64,000 nt of DNA from Thauera sp. K11. Its GTDB lineage: Bacteria; Pseudomonadota; Gammaproteobacteria; Burkholderiales; Rhodocyclaceae. The stretch is from the NCBI RefSeq assembly GCF_002354895.1, contig NZ_CP023439.1, forward strand, positions 434,001-498,000. Reading direction: 5' to 3'. Below, piece by piece: positions 9,905 to 20,130 of the stretch (the stretch's first letter is position 1; each line of letters opens with the position of its first letter). The notes under the pieces were generated by a model, which worked only from the letters and a program-made list of their open reading frames with translations, searched no databases and was not told the DNA's origin. Both the position numbers and the translations under genes were made by a program.

Positions 9905-11794
9905 TTACTTGCCGCCGGCCTGGCTGCCCGCCTGGTTGCCGGGCTTCCACACCTGGCCGATCGCCAGCGACTCGACCTTGCGGCGGCGGCCGTAGATGAA
10001 GTTGATCAGCATGCGCGACACCAGGATGGCGCTGAACATCGAGGTCAGGATGCCCAGGCAGTGCACCACCGCGAAGCCGCGCACCGGGCCGGAGCCGAAC
10101 ACCAGCAGGGCGATGCCGGCGATCAGCGTGGTGATGTTGGAGTCGAGGATGGTGTCGAAGGCGCGGTCGTAGCCGGCGGCGATGGCCGCCTGCGGCGTGG
10201 CGCCGTTGCGCAGTTCCTCGCGGATGCGTTCGTTGATCAGCACGTTGGCGTCGATCGCCATGCCCAGCGTCAGCGCCATGGCGGCGATGCCGGGCAGCGT
10301 CAGCGTGGCCTGCAGCAGCGACAGCAGCGCCACCAGCAGCAGCAGGTTGGCCGCCAGCGCGATCGACGACACGAGGCCGAACAGCACGTAGTAGGCCGTC
10401 ATGAAGAGCGCGATGGCGACGAAGCCCCACAGCGTGGAGTGGAAGCCCTTGGAGATGTTCTCGGCGCCGAGGCTGGGGCCGACGGTGCGTTCCTCGACGA
10501 TCTCCATCGGCGCCGCCAGCGAACCGGCGCGCAGCAGCAGCGCGACGTCGTTGGCTTCGGCGGTGGTCATGCGGCCCGAGATCTGCACGCGGCCGCCGCC
10601 GATCTCACTGCGGATCACCGGCGCGGTGACGACCTCGCCCTTGCCCTTCTCGATCAGCAGGATGGCCATGCGCTTACCGATGCTCTCGCGCGTGACGTCG
10701 CGGAAGATGCGCGAGCCGGCGGCGTCCAGCGTCAGGTGCACCGCCGGTTCGTGCGTCTGGCCGTCGAAGCCGGGCTGGGCGTCGGTCAGGCGGTCGCCGG
10801 TGAGCACCACCTGCTTCTTCACCAGCAGCGGCGAACCGCCGCGCTCGTTGTACAGCTCGGTGCCGAAGGGCACGCTGCCGGCCAGTGCCTGCTCCAGCAG
10901 GCCCGGGGTGTCGTCGACCATGCGCACTTCCAGCGTCGCCGTGCGGCCGAGGATGTCCTTGGCCTTGGCCACGTCCTGCACGCCGGGCAACTGGACGACG
11001 ATGCGGTCGACGCCCTGCTGCTGGATCACCGGTTCGGCCACGCCAAGCTCGTTGATGCGGTTGTGCAGCGTGCCGATGTTCTGCTTGATGGCGAAGTCGC
11101 GCATCGTCTTCTGCGCCTGGGCGGTCAGCGTGGCGACGAGCTTCAGGTCGTCGGCGCCGTCGTCGCGGTCGGTGAGCTGCAGGTCGGCGGTGGCACTCTG
11201 GATGGCGCGGCGCGCGGCCTCGCGCTGCTCGGCGTCGCGAAAGCGCACGACCACCGTGCCGCCCTCGCGCGTGATGCCGGCATGGCGGACGTTCTTGTCG
11301 CGCATCAGCGTGCGCAGGTCACCGGTGGTGGAGTCCAGGCGCTTCGTGAGCGCGCCGGGCATGTCCACCTGCAGCAGGAAGTGCACACCGCCGCGCAGGT
11401 CGAGGCCGAGGTACATCGGCAGCGCGTGGATGGCGGTCAGCCACGCGGGCGAGGCGGGCAGCAGGTTCAGCGCGACGACGTAGGAAGGGTCCTGCGCGTT
11501 GGGGTTGAAGGCGCGTTCGATCGCATCCTTGGCACGCAGTTGCAGGTCGGTGTCGGCGAAGCGGGCGCGAACGCTGGTGGCGTCGGAGAAGATGCCGGCG
11601 TGTTCGATGCCGGCCTCCTTCAGCGCGCCGGCCACGCGGTCGGTCACCGCCGCCGGTTCGAGCTTCAGGGTGGCCTTGGCGCTGGAGACCTGGACCGCCG
11701 GCACCTCGCCGTAGAAGTTCGGCAGCGTATAGATCAGGCCCCAGAACAGCACCAGGCCGATGAGCAGGTTTTTCCAGAGAGGGTAGCGATTCAT
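9905..11794 (-). CDS. secD: protein translocase subunit SecD
   Basis: SecD forms, with SecF and YajC, the accessory complex of the Sec translocon. The 629-residue protein has an N-terminal membrane helix (residues 8-25), a large periplasmic region starting GLDLRGGVHFLLQVD, and a C-terminal six-helix bundle containing the block GMAIDANVLINERIREE, which holds the Asp linked to proton flow in this family. Length matches the family. It sits between yajC (100 bases upstream) and secF. Confidence 0.97.
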   Translation of the reverse strand: MNRYPLWKNLLIGLVLFWGLIYTLPNFYGEVPAVQVSSAKATLKLEPAAVTDRVAGALKEAGIEHAGIFSDATSVRARFADTDLQLRAKDAIERAFNPNAQDPSYVVALNLLPASPAWLTAIHALPMYLGLDLRGGVHFLLQVDMPGALTKRLDSTTGDLRTLMRDKNVRHAGITREGGTVVVRFRDAEQREAARRAIQSATADLQLTDRDDGADDLKLVATLTAQAQKTMRDFAIKQNIGTLHNRINELGVAEPVIQQQGVDRIVVQLPGVQDVAKAKDILGRTATLEVRMVDDTPGLLEQALAGSVPFGTELYNERGGSPLLVKKQVVLTGDRLTDAQPGFDGQTHEPAVHLTLDAAGSRIFRDVTRESIGKRMAILLIEKGKGEVVTAPVIRSEIGGGRVQISGRMTTAEANDVALLLRAGSLAAPMEIVEERTVGPSLGAENISKGFHSTLWGFVAIALFMTAYYVLFGLVSSIALAANLLLLVALLSLLQATLTLPGIAAMALTLGMAIDANVLINERIREELRNGATPQAAIAAGYDRAFDTILDSNITTLIAGIALLVFGSGPVRGFAVVHCLGILTSMFSAILVSRMLINFIYGRRRKVESLAIGQVWKPGNQAGSQAGGK

Positions 11795-11894
11795 GGTCGG
11801 GTCGGACGGAATGTGAGGACGGGCGCGTCATGCCGCGGCATGTCCCCGGAACGGAAGGGCGCGCCGGCCGGGCCGCACGCGCCGCATCCGGAGA

Positions 11895-12221
11895 TTACAG
11901 GCCCTTCAGCGTGCCCTTGGGAAGGACGGTGGCGATGGCCTGCTTTTGCACCAGCACGTTCGTGTTGGGCGCGATCTCGATGTGCAGGAAATTTTCGCCC
12001 ACTTCCGCGATGCGGCCTGCCATGCCGCCCTGGGTCACGACTTCGTCGCCCTTGGACAGGGTCTCGACCATGGCCTTGTGTTCCTTCGCGCGCTTCATCT
12101 GCGGGCGGATCATCAGGAACCACAGCACGATGAACATCAGGATCAGCGGCAGCAGGCCCATGAAGCCGCCGGTCGGGTCGGCGCCGCCAGCGGCCTGCGC
12201 ATAAGCGTTTGAAATCAGCAC
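11895..12221 (-). CDS. yajC: preprotein translocase subunit YajC
   Basis: A 108-residue membrane protein that associates with SecDF. One membrane helix lies at about residues 21-39 (LLPLILMFIVLWFLMIRP), followed by the conserved QMKRAKEHKAMVETLSKGDEVVT and a small beta-rich cytoplasmic domain. ATG 12221 gives a slightly longer N-terminus (MLISNAYAQA) typical of betaproteobacterial forms. It is 69 bases downstream of tgt, in the usual tgt-yajC-secD-secF cluster. Confidence 0.96.
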   Translation of the reverse strand: MLISNAYAQAAGGADPTGGFMGLLPLILMFIVLWFLMIRPQMKRAKEHKAMVETLSKGDEVVTQGGMAGRIAEVGENFLHIEIAPNTNVLVQKQAIATVLPKGTLKGL

Positions 12222-12290
12222 GGTAGGAACTCCAGAGGTTGCGAAAAGCGATGGATTATAGCAGCAGCGGGATGACGCCCTCTTGCGGGC

Positions 12291-14427
<2,137 letters not shown>

Positions 14428-14474
14428 CGGTTTGGTGGAATGCGTCTTGCGGCCATGCAATCGAAGTGCCTGGC

Positions 14475-14504
14475 TTGCTGCCGGCGCGGGTGTTCGGAGA
14501 TAAT
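14475..14504 (+). promoter_or_regulatory. probable sigma-70 promoter of tRNA-Leu(CAA)
   Basis: TTGCTG at 14475-14480 and GATAAT at 14499-14504 are separated by 18 bases, ending 11 bases before the tRNA. Fits a vegetative promoter with a short GC-rich leader (discriminator) typical of stable RNA genes. Confidence 0.5.
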
Positions 14505-14515
14505 GCGCCTCCCCG

Positions 14516-14600
14516 GCCGGGATGGCGGAATCGGTAGACGCAGCGGATTCAAAATCCGCCGCCGCAAGGTGTAAGGGTTCGAGTCCCTTTCCCGGCACCA
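14516..14600 (+). tRNA. tRNA-Leu, anticodon CAA
   Basis: An 85-base leucine tRNA with CCA encoded. The acceptor arms are GCCGGGA and TCCCGGC. The D-arm contains the class II TGGCGGAATCGGTAGACGC pattern, and the anticodon loop TTCAAAA gives CAA (reads UUG). A long variable arm and the TTCGAGT T-loop follow. It is independent of the two CAG leucine tRNAs near 50 kb. Confidence 0.97.
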
Positions 14601-14715
14601 GGGGAGCCCGGACTCCGGAAGCGGCCGCGGCTTGCCCGTGAGCGTCGCCGGGCGCCGGTCCGGGCGCGCAGCCCCGGCTCGCAAAAGCAGCGATTCTAGC
14701 AGTTTTCACCACGCT

Positions 14716-15627
14716 TCAGCCTTGCGCCGTCTGGCCGCGCGCGATGGAGATCGGTGCGGCGTCGCTGATCGCGCGCACCGCCGGATGCGTCAGCCGGCGC
14801 TCGACCGAGATCGCGTAATAGGTTTCGACGACCCCCGGCGCCTCGCCCAGCCGGCGCATGCCGCCCTGCGCCAGCAATTCGTCGCCGATCAGCGAGGCCG
14901 CGGGGAGCACGCCGGCTCCGGCCTCGCCGAAGGCGCGCATCAACGCGCTGTCGTCGAATTCGCCGACCACCCGCGGCCGCAGCTTGCCGTCCTCCAGCCA
15001 GCGCAGCAAAGGGCCGCGCACCGCGGCCTCCAGGCCGGGAAGCAGCAGGGGGGCGCCGTTCAGGCAGGCGGGGAAATCGCCCCGCAGGCTGTCGGCAACC
15101 GCCGCCGACGCATAGAAGCCGATCGTCGATTCGCCGAGCACGTGGCTGTAGCCGCGCACGTCCATGTTGGAGGGCAGCGGACTGTCGGCGAGCACCACGT
15201 CGAGCTTGTGGATGGCCAGTTCGCCCAGCAGGCGTTCCAGCTTGCCTTCGCGGCAGATGATGCGCATCGGTTCCGCCAACGTCATCGAGGGCGCCAGCAG
15301 CACGTAGGCGATCGCCTTCGGCACGACGTCGGCGACCCCGACGCGGAACGGTGCCATGCGCCCGGTGGCGCGGCTCTGGATCGCTTCTTCGAGTTCGCTG
15401 CCGAGCCGGAAGATCTCTTCGGCATAATCGAGTACCATGCGGCCTGTCTCGGTGAGGACGAGGCGGCGCCCCTGGCGCTGGAACAGTGTGATGCCGAGGC
15501 TGGCCTCGAGCGTGGCGATCTGGCCCGACAGGGTCTGCGGCGCAAGGCCGGAGCGTTCGCTGGCGCGCACGATGCCTCCGGCGCGGGCGACCGACCAGAA
15601 GTGGTGGAGCTGCTTGTAGTTCAGCAT
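14716..15627 (-). CDS. nhaR: LysR-family transcriptional regulator, NhaR-like
   Basis: A 303-residue LysR protein. Residues 1-60 hold the winged helix-turn-helix (MLNYKQLHHFWSVARAGGIVRASERSGLAPQTLSGQIATLE), and the rest is the substrate-binding-like sensor domain. The N-terminal YKQLHHFW..ARAGGI pattern and overall length match NhaR, which in E. coli activates the sodium/proton antiporter gene nhaA in response to Na+. There is no nhaA here, but a complete Mrp Na+/H+ antiporter operon lies 1.3 kb away. Regulation of that operon is an inference from proximity and not shown. It is divergent from an HPF-like gene over a 156-base AT-rich gap. Confidence 0.8.
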   Translation of the reverse strand: MLNYKQLHHFWSVARAGGIVRASERSGLAPQTLSGQIATLEASLGITLFQRQGRRLVLTETGRMVLDYAEEIFRLGSELEEAIQSRATGRMAPFRVGVADVVPKAIAYVLLAPSMTLAEPMRIICREGKLERLLGELAIHKLDVVLADSPLPSNMDVRGYSHVLGESTIGFYASAAVADSLRGDFPACLNGAPLLLPGLEAAVRGPLLRWLEDGKLRPRVVGEFDDSALMRAFGEAGAGVLPAASLIGDELLAQGGMRRLGEAPGVVETYYAISVERRLTHPAVRAISDAAPISIARGQTAQG

Positions 15628-15783
15628 GGGCAGGGCCTCGTCGTCCGGGCGCCGAGGGCGCGAATGGATCGGAAAAAACAGATAGAAATTCAGTTGAACC
15701 GATATTTTATCGAATAGTCAGAGGGGTAGCATCGACGAGGGCTTCCGCGCCGGCGGTGCGTACCATTTCGAAAGGAGAGCTGC
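15628..15783. promoter_or_regulatory. divergent nhaR / hpf-like promoter region with LysR-type dyad
   Basis: This is the most AT-rich stretch of the neighbourhood. Around 15690-15715 it contains TTCAGTTGAA (a TTCA-N2-TGAA dyad) followed by CGATATTTTATCG, an imperfect inverted repeat. Such dyads in a divergent gap next to a LysR gene are typical operator candidates. Exact promoter elements are not certain. A ribosome site GAAAGGAG precedes the HPF-like gene. Confidence 0.45.
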
Positions 15784-16131
15784 ATGCGAATCGATCTGCA
15801 CTGTGACAATGTTGAAGCGGCGCCCGGCCTGCGCGACTACGTGACGCGACGCATGCGTTTCGCGATCGGCCGTTTCCAGGACCACATCCAGTGGGCGAGG
15901 GTCAAGGTGGCCGACGTCAACGGTCCGCGCGGCGGCACCGACAAGCGCTGCGTCGTGCAGTTGCGCCTGCGTAACCTGCCCGATGTAGTTTTCGCGATCA
16001 CCCGGCTCGACGTCCGCGCCGCGGTGGACCAGGCCGCCGACCGGGTGTCGCGCGTGCTTGCCCAGCGCCTGCGCCGCCAGCGCAAACCCGACCGCCTCGC
16101 GCTTGCGCACGGCGCGCCGGCGGCAGCCTGA
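15784..16131 (+). CDS. ribosome hibernation factor-like protein (HPF/RaiA, sigma-54 modulation family)
   Basis: A 115-residue basic protein with the beta-alpha fold of ribosome-associated inhibitors: N-terminal MRIDLHCDNVEAAPGLRDYVTRRM, then a central strand region and the helix AAVDQAADRVSRVLAQRLRRQ. HPF/RaiA proteins bind the 30S decoding region and silence idle ribosomes. The spacing and the C-terminal Arg-rich helix match the short (RaiA/HPF) type. It is away from rpoN, where the usual copy sits in proteobacteria, so this may be a second paralogue and could have a specialised role. The start is ATG 15784 with an AAAGGAG site. Confidence 0.8.
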   Translation: MRIDLHCDNVEAAPGLRDYVTRRMRFAIGRFQDHIQWARVKVADVNGPRGGTDKRCVVQLRLRNLPDVVFAITRLDVRAAVDQAADRVSRVLAQRLRRQRKPDRLALAHGAPAAA

Positions 16132-16221
16132 GCATCGGCTGCGGGGTCCGGGCGCGAGCGTCCGGGGCCTGCGGCTTTCGTGCCCAACACAACGTTCATC
16201 ATCCAAGGAGTTCGACCCGAC

Positions 16222-16887
16222 ATGGAAAACCGCCTGACCACGATGACCCGCCAGGAGGCATCCGTCCTCTCGACGAACAAGGTCATCCGCAACACCTACA
16301 TGCTGCTGTCGATGACGCTGGCGTTCTCGGCGGTCACCGCGGGGGCGTCGATGGCGCTCGGCCTGCCCCATCCCGGCATCATCCTCACGCTGATCGGCTA
16401 CTTCGGCCTGCTGTTCCTGACGACCAGGTTCCGCAACAGCAGCCTCGGCGTGCTGTTCGTGTTCGCGCTGACGGGCTTCATGGGCTTCACGCTCGGCCCG
16501 ATCGTGTCGAAATACCTCGCGATGCCCAACGGCACGCAGATCGTGATGCAGGCGATGGCCGGCACCGCGGTGATCTTCCTCGGCCTGTCCGCCTACGCGC
16601 TGACCTCCCGCAAGGATTTCTCCTTCATGGGCGGCTTCCTGTTCGTCGGCATGCTGGTGGCCTTCCTGGCTGGCCTGGGTGCGGTGTTCTTCTCGATCCC
16701 GGCGCTGTCGCTCACCGTGTCGGCCGCCTTCGTGCTGCTGATGTCCGGCCTCATCCTGTACGAGACCAGCAACATCATCCACGGCGGCGAGACGAATTAC
16801 GTGATGGCCACGGTGTCGCTGTACGTGTCGATCTACAACCTCTTCACCAGCCTGCTGCATTTGCTGGGCTTCATGAACGACGACTGA
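16222..16887 (+). CDS. Bax inhibitor-1 / YccA family membrane protein
   Basis: A 221-residue integral membrane protein with seven predicted hydrophobic helices, beginning at about residue 22 (VIRNTYMLLSMTLAFSAVTAG). Family hallmarks are STNKVIRNTY, LTGFMGFTLGP and the C-terminal LYVSIYNLFTSLLHLLG..NDD. E. coli YccA of this family binds FtsH and modulates membrane-protein turnover; YbhL-type relatives act as calcium leak channels. ATG 16222 is chosen over an upstream frame because AAGGAG precedes it and the family N-terminus begins here. A strong terminator follows. Confidence 0.93.
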   Translation: MENRLTTMTRQEASVLSTNKVIRNTYMLLSMTLAFSAVTAGASMALGLPHPGIILTLIGYFGLLFLTTRFRNSSLGVLFVFALTGFMGFTLGPIVSKYLAMPNGTQIVMQAMAGTAVIFLGLSAYALTSRKDFSFMGGFLFVGMLVAFLAGLGAVFFSIPALSLTVSAAFVLLMSGLILYETSNIIHGGETNYVMATVSLYVSIYNLFTSLLHLLGFMNDD

Positions 16888-16914
16888 TCCCGATCCCGCG
16901 GGTGACAGGATCGA

Positions 16915-16950
16915 AGGAGCGGATGCCCGGCGAGGGCTCCGCTCCTTTTT
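16915..16950 (+). terminator. intrinsic terminator after YccA-family gene
   Basis: A 9-bp perfect stem, AGGAGCGGA with TCCGCTCCT, is followed by TTTT at 16947-16950. It separates this gene from the converging Mrp operon. Confidence 0.88.
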
Positions 16951-16951
16951 G

Positions 16952-17401
16952 CTATGTATCGTGCCGCCGCACGCCGGCCCCCTCGTCGCCGGACGAAGGC
17001 GGGTGCCCGGCTGCATCGCCTTCTTCTTCCTCTTCTTCGGGCGCGTCGTCCGGCGATTCCCCTTCCGTCTGCACAGGGCCGGGCAGCCGGCCCTTGCGGC
17101 GGTCCTCGGCCAGGGCCGCGCGCAGCAGGATCATGGTGGTGATCGGCGCGGTGACGACGATGAAGAGGCCGATCAACAGTTCGTGGAGCACCGGCTTGTG
17201 CTCCAGCGTGGACGATGAAGCGAGCGATGCGATCAGGATGCAGCCCAGGCCCAGCGTGGTGCCGAGCGTCGGCGCATGGACGCGCGAATAGAAGTTGTGC
17301 AGGCGCAGCAGGCCCAGTGCGCCGATGGCGGTCAGCGCGCCGCCCACGCACAGCAGCAGCGCCACCGGGATTGCGACCCACAGGGAAAGCGAATCCATCA
17401 C
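16952..17401 (-). CDS. mrpG: Mrp/Pha-type Na+(K+)/H+ antiporter subunit G
   Basis: A 149-residue small subunit of the multicomponent cation/proton antiporter. Three membrane helices cover about residues 8-100, including the family block GALGLLRLHNFYSRVHAPTLGTTLGLG. The C-terminal 50 residues are an acidic, charged tail with a run of six Glu, longer than in many MrpG proteins. It overlaps mrpF by 4 bases (ATGA), so expression is coupled. Last gene of the six-gene operon. Confidence 0.93.
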   Translation of the reverse strand: MMDSLSLWVAIPVALLLCVGGALTAIGALGLLRLHNFYSRVHAPTLGTTLGLGCILIASLASSSTLEHKPVLHELLIGLFIVVTAPITTMILLRAALAEDRRKGRLPGPVQTEGESPDDAPEEEEEEGDAAGHPPSSGDEGAGVRRHDT

Positions 17402-17682
17402 GGCTCGATCACCTCTCCGCGCAGCAGGAACTTCGCCAGCGCGCTGCTGCCGACGAAGCCGAACAGCGCCATGAGCAGCGCGACGTCGAAATAGACCGAG
17501 GTGCCGGACCGCACCGCCATCAGCAGCACCATCATGACGGCGATGATGTACATCGTGTCGAAGGCCAGCACGCGGTCCCGCGCCCCCGGACCGATGACCA
17601 GGCGTATGGTCGCGAACCCCATGGCCAGGGCCAGGCAGGCGAACGCGAACAGCGTGGCGATGTTCATCACCGTCGCACTCAT
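17398..17682 (-). CDS. mrpF: Mrp/Pha-type antiporter subunit F
   Basis: A 94-residue protein with three hydrophobic helices and the MrpF block RLVIGPGARDRVLAFDTMYI. MrpF is needed for assembly or ion transport of the complex. It overlaps mrpE and mrpG by 4 bases on each side, the usual tight packing of mrp operons. Confidence 0.93.
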   Translation of the reverse strand: MSATVMNIATLFAFACLALAMGFATIRLVIGPGARDRVLAFDTMYIIAVMMVLLMAVRSGTSVYFDVALLMALFGFVGSSALAKFLLRGEVIEP

Positions 17683-18173
17683 TCGAAGATCTCCATCAAC
17701 GGCCGCTCATAGCGGTGCTTGATCGTGTGGTGCCAGGCCGCCTCGTCCTCGAGTTCGAGGATGTGCAGGGTCAGCATCCGGCAGTCGGGCGAAATCTCGG
17801 CCCACACCGTTCCCGGCGTCGCGGTCACGATCATCGACAGCACGGCGAGGCCGTGCGGGTCCTGCAGGTCGAGCGGAATGTGGATGAAGCCGGGGCGCTG
17901 GCGCCGATGCTCCGGCCCCAGCACGATGCCGGTGACCACGATGTTCGACCGGATGACGTCGTGCAGCACCCGCAGCAGCAACCGGAGCGCCACCAGGGGA
18001 CGGCGCACGCGCGCCTGCAGGGGGCGCGCCGACGGCAGGATGGAGGCGACCACGAGCGCCAGCAGCAGCCCGAGCAGCACGCTGCCCGGAGTGAGGCTCT
18101 CGTTGAGCAGCAGCCAGACCAGCAGCAGTACCAGTACCGCCGGCAGCAGGGAGCGATAGGTGGAGCGCTTCAT
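17679..18173 (-). CDS. mrpE: Mrp/Pha-type antiporter subunit E
   Basis: A 164-residue protein. Two N-terminal helices (about residues 10-45: LPAVLVLLLVWLLLNESLTPGSVLLGLLLAL) precede the conserved cytoplasmic domain with VLHDVIRSNIVV and VTATPGTVWAEI. ATG 18173 overlaps the end of mrpD by 4 bases. A longer open frame upstream is the shadow of mrpD. MrpE supports complex stability and activity. Confidence 0.93.
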   Translation of the reverse strand: MKRSTYRSLLPAVLVLLLVWLLLNESLTPGSVLLGLLLALVVASILPSARPLQARVRRPLVALRLLLRVLHDVIRSNIVVTGIVLGPEHRRQRPGFIHIPLDLQDPHGLAVLSMIVTATPGTVWAEISPDCRMLTLHILELEDEAAWHHTIKHRYERPLMEIFE

Positions 18174-19783
18174 TGGCCGGCCCCTCGCGCGGACGTCATC
18201 ACGGCTTCGATGTAGAGCGTCGGGTCGTGCAAGGCGCCGGCGGTCGCGCGCATGTATTCCATGGCGGGATTGGCGGCCACCGCCAGTGCGATGCACAGGC
18301 AGATCAGCACCGCGGCGGGCGCGGCCTCGGTCACCGGCAAGCGGGGCGTCGTCCGTGCCTCGCTGCTCCAGAAGATGCGCATGCCGAGCCGCGACAGGGT
18401 GATCATCGCCGTCAGGCCGGATACCAGGATCGCCGCCATGAGCAGCCAGACCGTGACGGGCACCGCCGTGCCCTCCGCGGCGCCGAATGCGGCGACCAGC
18501 AGCGCGAACTTGGCGACGAAGCTCGACAGCGGCGGCAGTCCGGCAATGATCACCGTGCACGTGAAGAACGCCATGCCGATGAAGGCCATGGCGCGGGGGA
18601 TGGCGAAACCCACCACGTCCTCGCTCATCGCCGCTTCCTCCGGTGTTTCCATGCCGAAAGCCTCGATCGTCACCGCCAGCAGGTCCGCGCCGTAGGGCTT
18701 GCTGCGCTCGGTCATCTCGATGACGAGGTAGAACGCTCCCATCACGAGGACGGAACTGGTCAGGTAGAACAGCATGGGGGCCGTCACGTCGTTCATGCCC
18801 AGCCCGAACGCCGCCAGCAGCGTGCCCGAGGAGGCGATCACGCTGTAGCCGGCGACGCGGTCCAGCTTCTGCACGCCCAGTACGCCGATGGCGCTGTAGG
18901 TGAGCGTGAGGATGCCGACGACGAAGACGCCGCCGCCGAGCGAAGCGAATCCGCCGATCGGTTCGAGGACCGAGCCGATGCGCAGCAGCGCGTACACGCC
19001 TACCTTGGTCATGATGGAGAACATCGCCGCGACCGGCGCGCTGGCCGCGCTGTAGGTCGACGGCAGCCAGAAGTTGAGCGGCCAGGCCGCCGCCTTGACG
19101 AGGAACACGAGCACCAGCAAGGCGATGCCGGCCGAGAACAGGGCGCGATCGTCGGCTGAAAGGGCGGGTACGCGGTACGCCAGGTCCGCCATGTTGAGCG
19201 TTCCGGTGATGCCGTAGATGAGCGCGGCCCCGATCAGGAAGAGCAGGGACGCCGCCAGGTTGACGACGATGTACGCGAGGCCGGCCCGTACCCGGTCCGC
19301 GCCGGAACCATGCAGCGCGAGGCCGTAGGAGGCGGCCAGCAGCACTTCGAAGAAGACGAACAGGTTGAAGATGTCGCCGGTGAGGAACGCGCCGTTCAGC
19401 CCCATCAGGATGAACTGGAACAGGGGGTGGTAATGGACGCCGGCGCGATCCCAGCGCGCCAGCGCATATACCAGCGAGGCGAGGCCGAGCACCGCGCACA
19501 GGGTCAGCATCAGTGCCGACAGGCGGTCGACGACGAGCACGATGCCGAAGGGTGCGCTCCAGCCGCCGAGCCGATAGACCTCGATGCCCGACGGCGACGC
19601 TCCGCCTGCGCCGGCCACCGCGTACATCAGCGTGAGGGCCACGGCCAGTTGCATCACGCCGGCGGTCAGGGCCACGGCCGCGCGGCCGCGGCGGTGGGCA
19701 TCGTCGAGCAGCAGCAGGCCCGCGCCGGCGAGCAGCGGGATCACGATGGGCAGGATGGGGAAATGCTGCAGCCAGCCGCTCAC
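18170..19783 (-). CDS. mrpD: Mrp/Pha-type antiporter subunit D (NuoN/NuoM-like)
   Basis: A 537-residue polytopic protein homologous to proton-pumping complex I subunits. About 14 helices are visible. Key elements include the conserved MFSIMTKVGVYALLR block with the Lys on the ion path and VLVFLVKAAAWPLNFWLP with a second Lys. With MrpA it forms the antiporter core. Overlaps by 4 bases with both neighbours. Confidence 0.95.
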   Translation of the reverse strand: MSGWLQHFPILPIVIPLLAGAGLLLLDDAHRRGRAAVALTAGVMQLAVALTLMYAVAGAGGASPSGIEVYRLGGWSAPFGIVLVVDRLSALMLTLCAVLGLASLVYALARWDRAGVHYHPLFQFILMGLNGAFLTGDIFNLFVFFEVLLAASYGLALHGSGADRVRAGLAYIVVNLAASLLFLIGAALIYGITGTLNMADLAYRVPALSADDRALFSAGIALLVLVFLVKAAAWPLNFWLPSTYSAASAPVAAMFSIMTKVGVYALLRIGSVLEPIGGFASLGGGVFVVGILTLTYSAIGVLGVQKLDRVAGYSVIASSGTLLAAFGLGMNDVTAPMLFYLTSSVLVMGAFYLVIEMTERSKPYGADLLAVTIEAFGMETPEEAAMSEDVVGFAIPRAMAFIGMAFFTCTVIIAGLPPLSSFVAKFALLVAAFGAAEGTAVPVTVWLLMAAILVSGLTAMITLSRLGMRIFWSSEARTTPRLPVTEAAPAAVLICLCIALAVAANPAMEYMRATAGALHDPTLYIEAVMTSARGAGQ

Positions 19784-20130
19784 GACTCGCCTCCGTCTTC
19801 CACGCCATCGACGTGGTCGGTGCCGGTCAGGCCGCGCGAGGCCAGCAGCACGACCAGGAACAGCGCGGTGGTGGCGAAGCCGATCACGATCGCGGTGAGG
19901 ACCAGGGCCTGCGGCACGGGATCGGCATAGCGGGCGGGATCGATGGGTTGCGTGGGGTCGATGATCGGCGCGCGGTCCAGATTGAGGCTGCCCATGCTGA
20001 AGATGAAGAGATTCACCGCGTAGGACAGCAGCGTGAGTCCGATGATGACCTGGAAGGTCCGCGGGCGCAGCAGCAGCCAGGTGCCCGAACCGGCCAGGAT
20101 GCCGATCGCCAGTGCATAGATGATCTCCAT
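19780..20130 (-). CDS. mrpC: Mrp/Pha-type antiporter subunit C (NuoK-like)
   Basis: A 116-residue subunit with three helices and the NuoK-like block GILAGSGTWLLLRPRTFQVIIGLTLLSYAVNLFIF, including the conserved PQALVLTAIVIGFATTA segment. The ATG shares one base with the stop of the fused mrpA gene (TGATG), a clear sign of translational coupling. Confidence 0.95.
   Translation of the reverse strand: MEIIYALAIGILAGSGTWLLLRPRTFQVIIGLTLLSYAVNLFIFSMGSLNLDRAPIIDPTQPIDPARYADPVPQALVLTAIVIGFATTALFLVVLLASRGLTGTDHVDGVEDGGES

Noticed and set aside
9092..12133. 1013-codon plus-strand open frame opposite secD-secF-yajC
   Set aside because: His/Arg/Gln/Ala-rich antisense shadow of conserved genes, with no domain.
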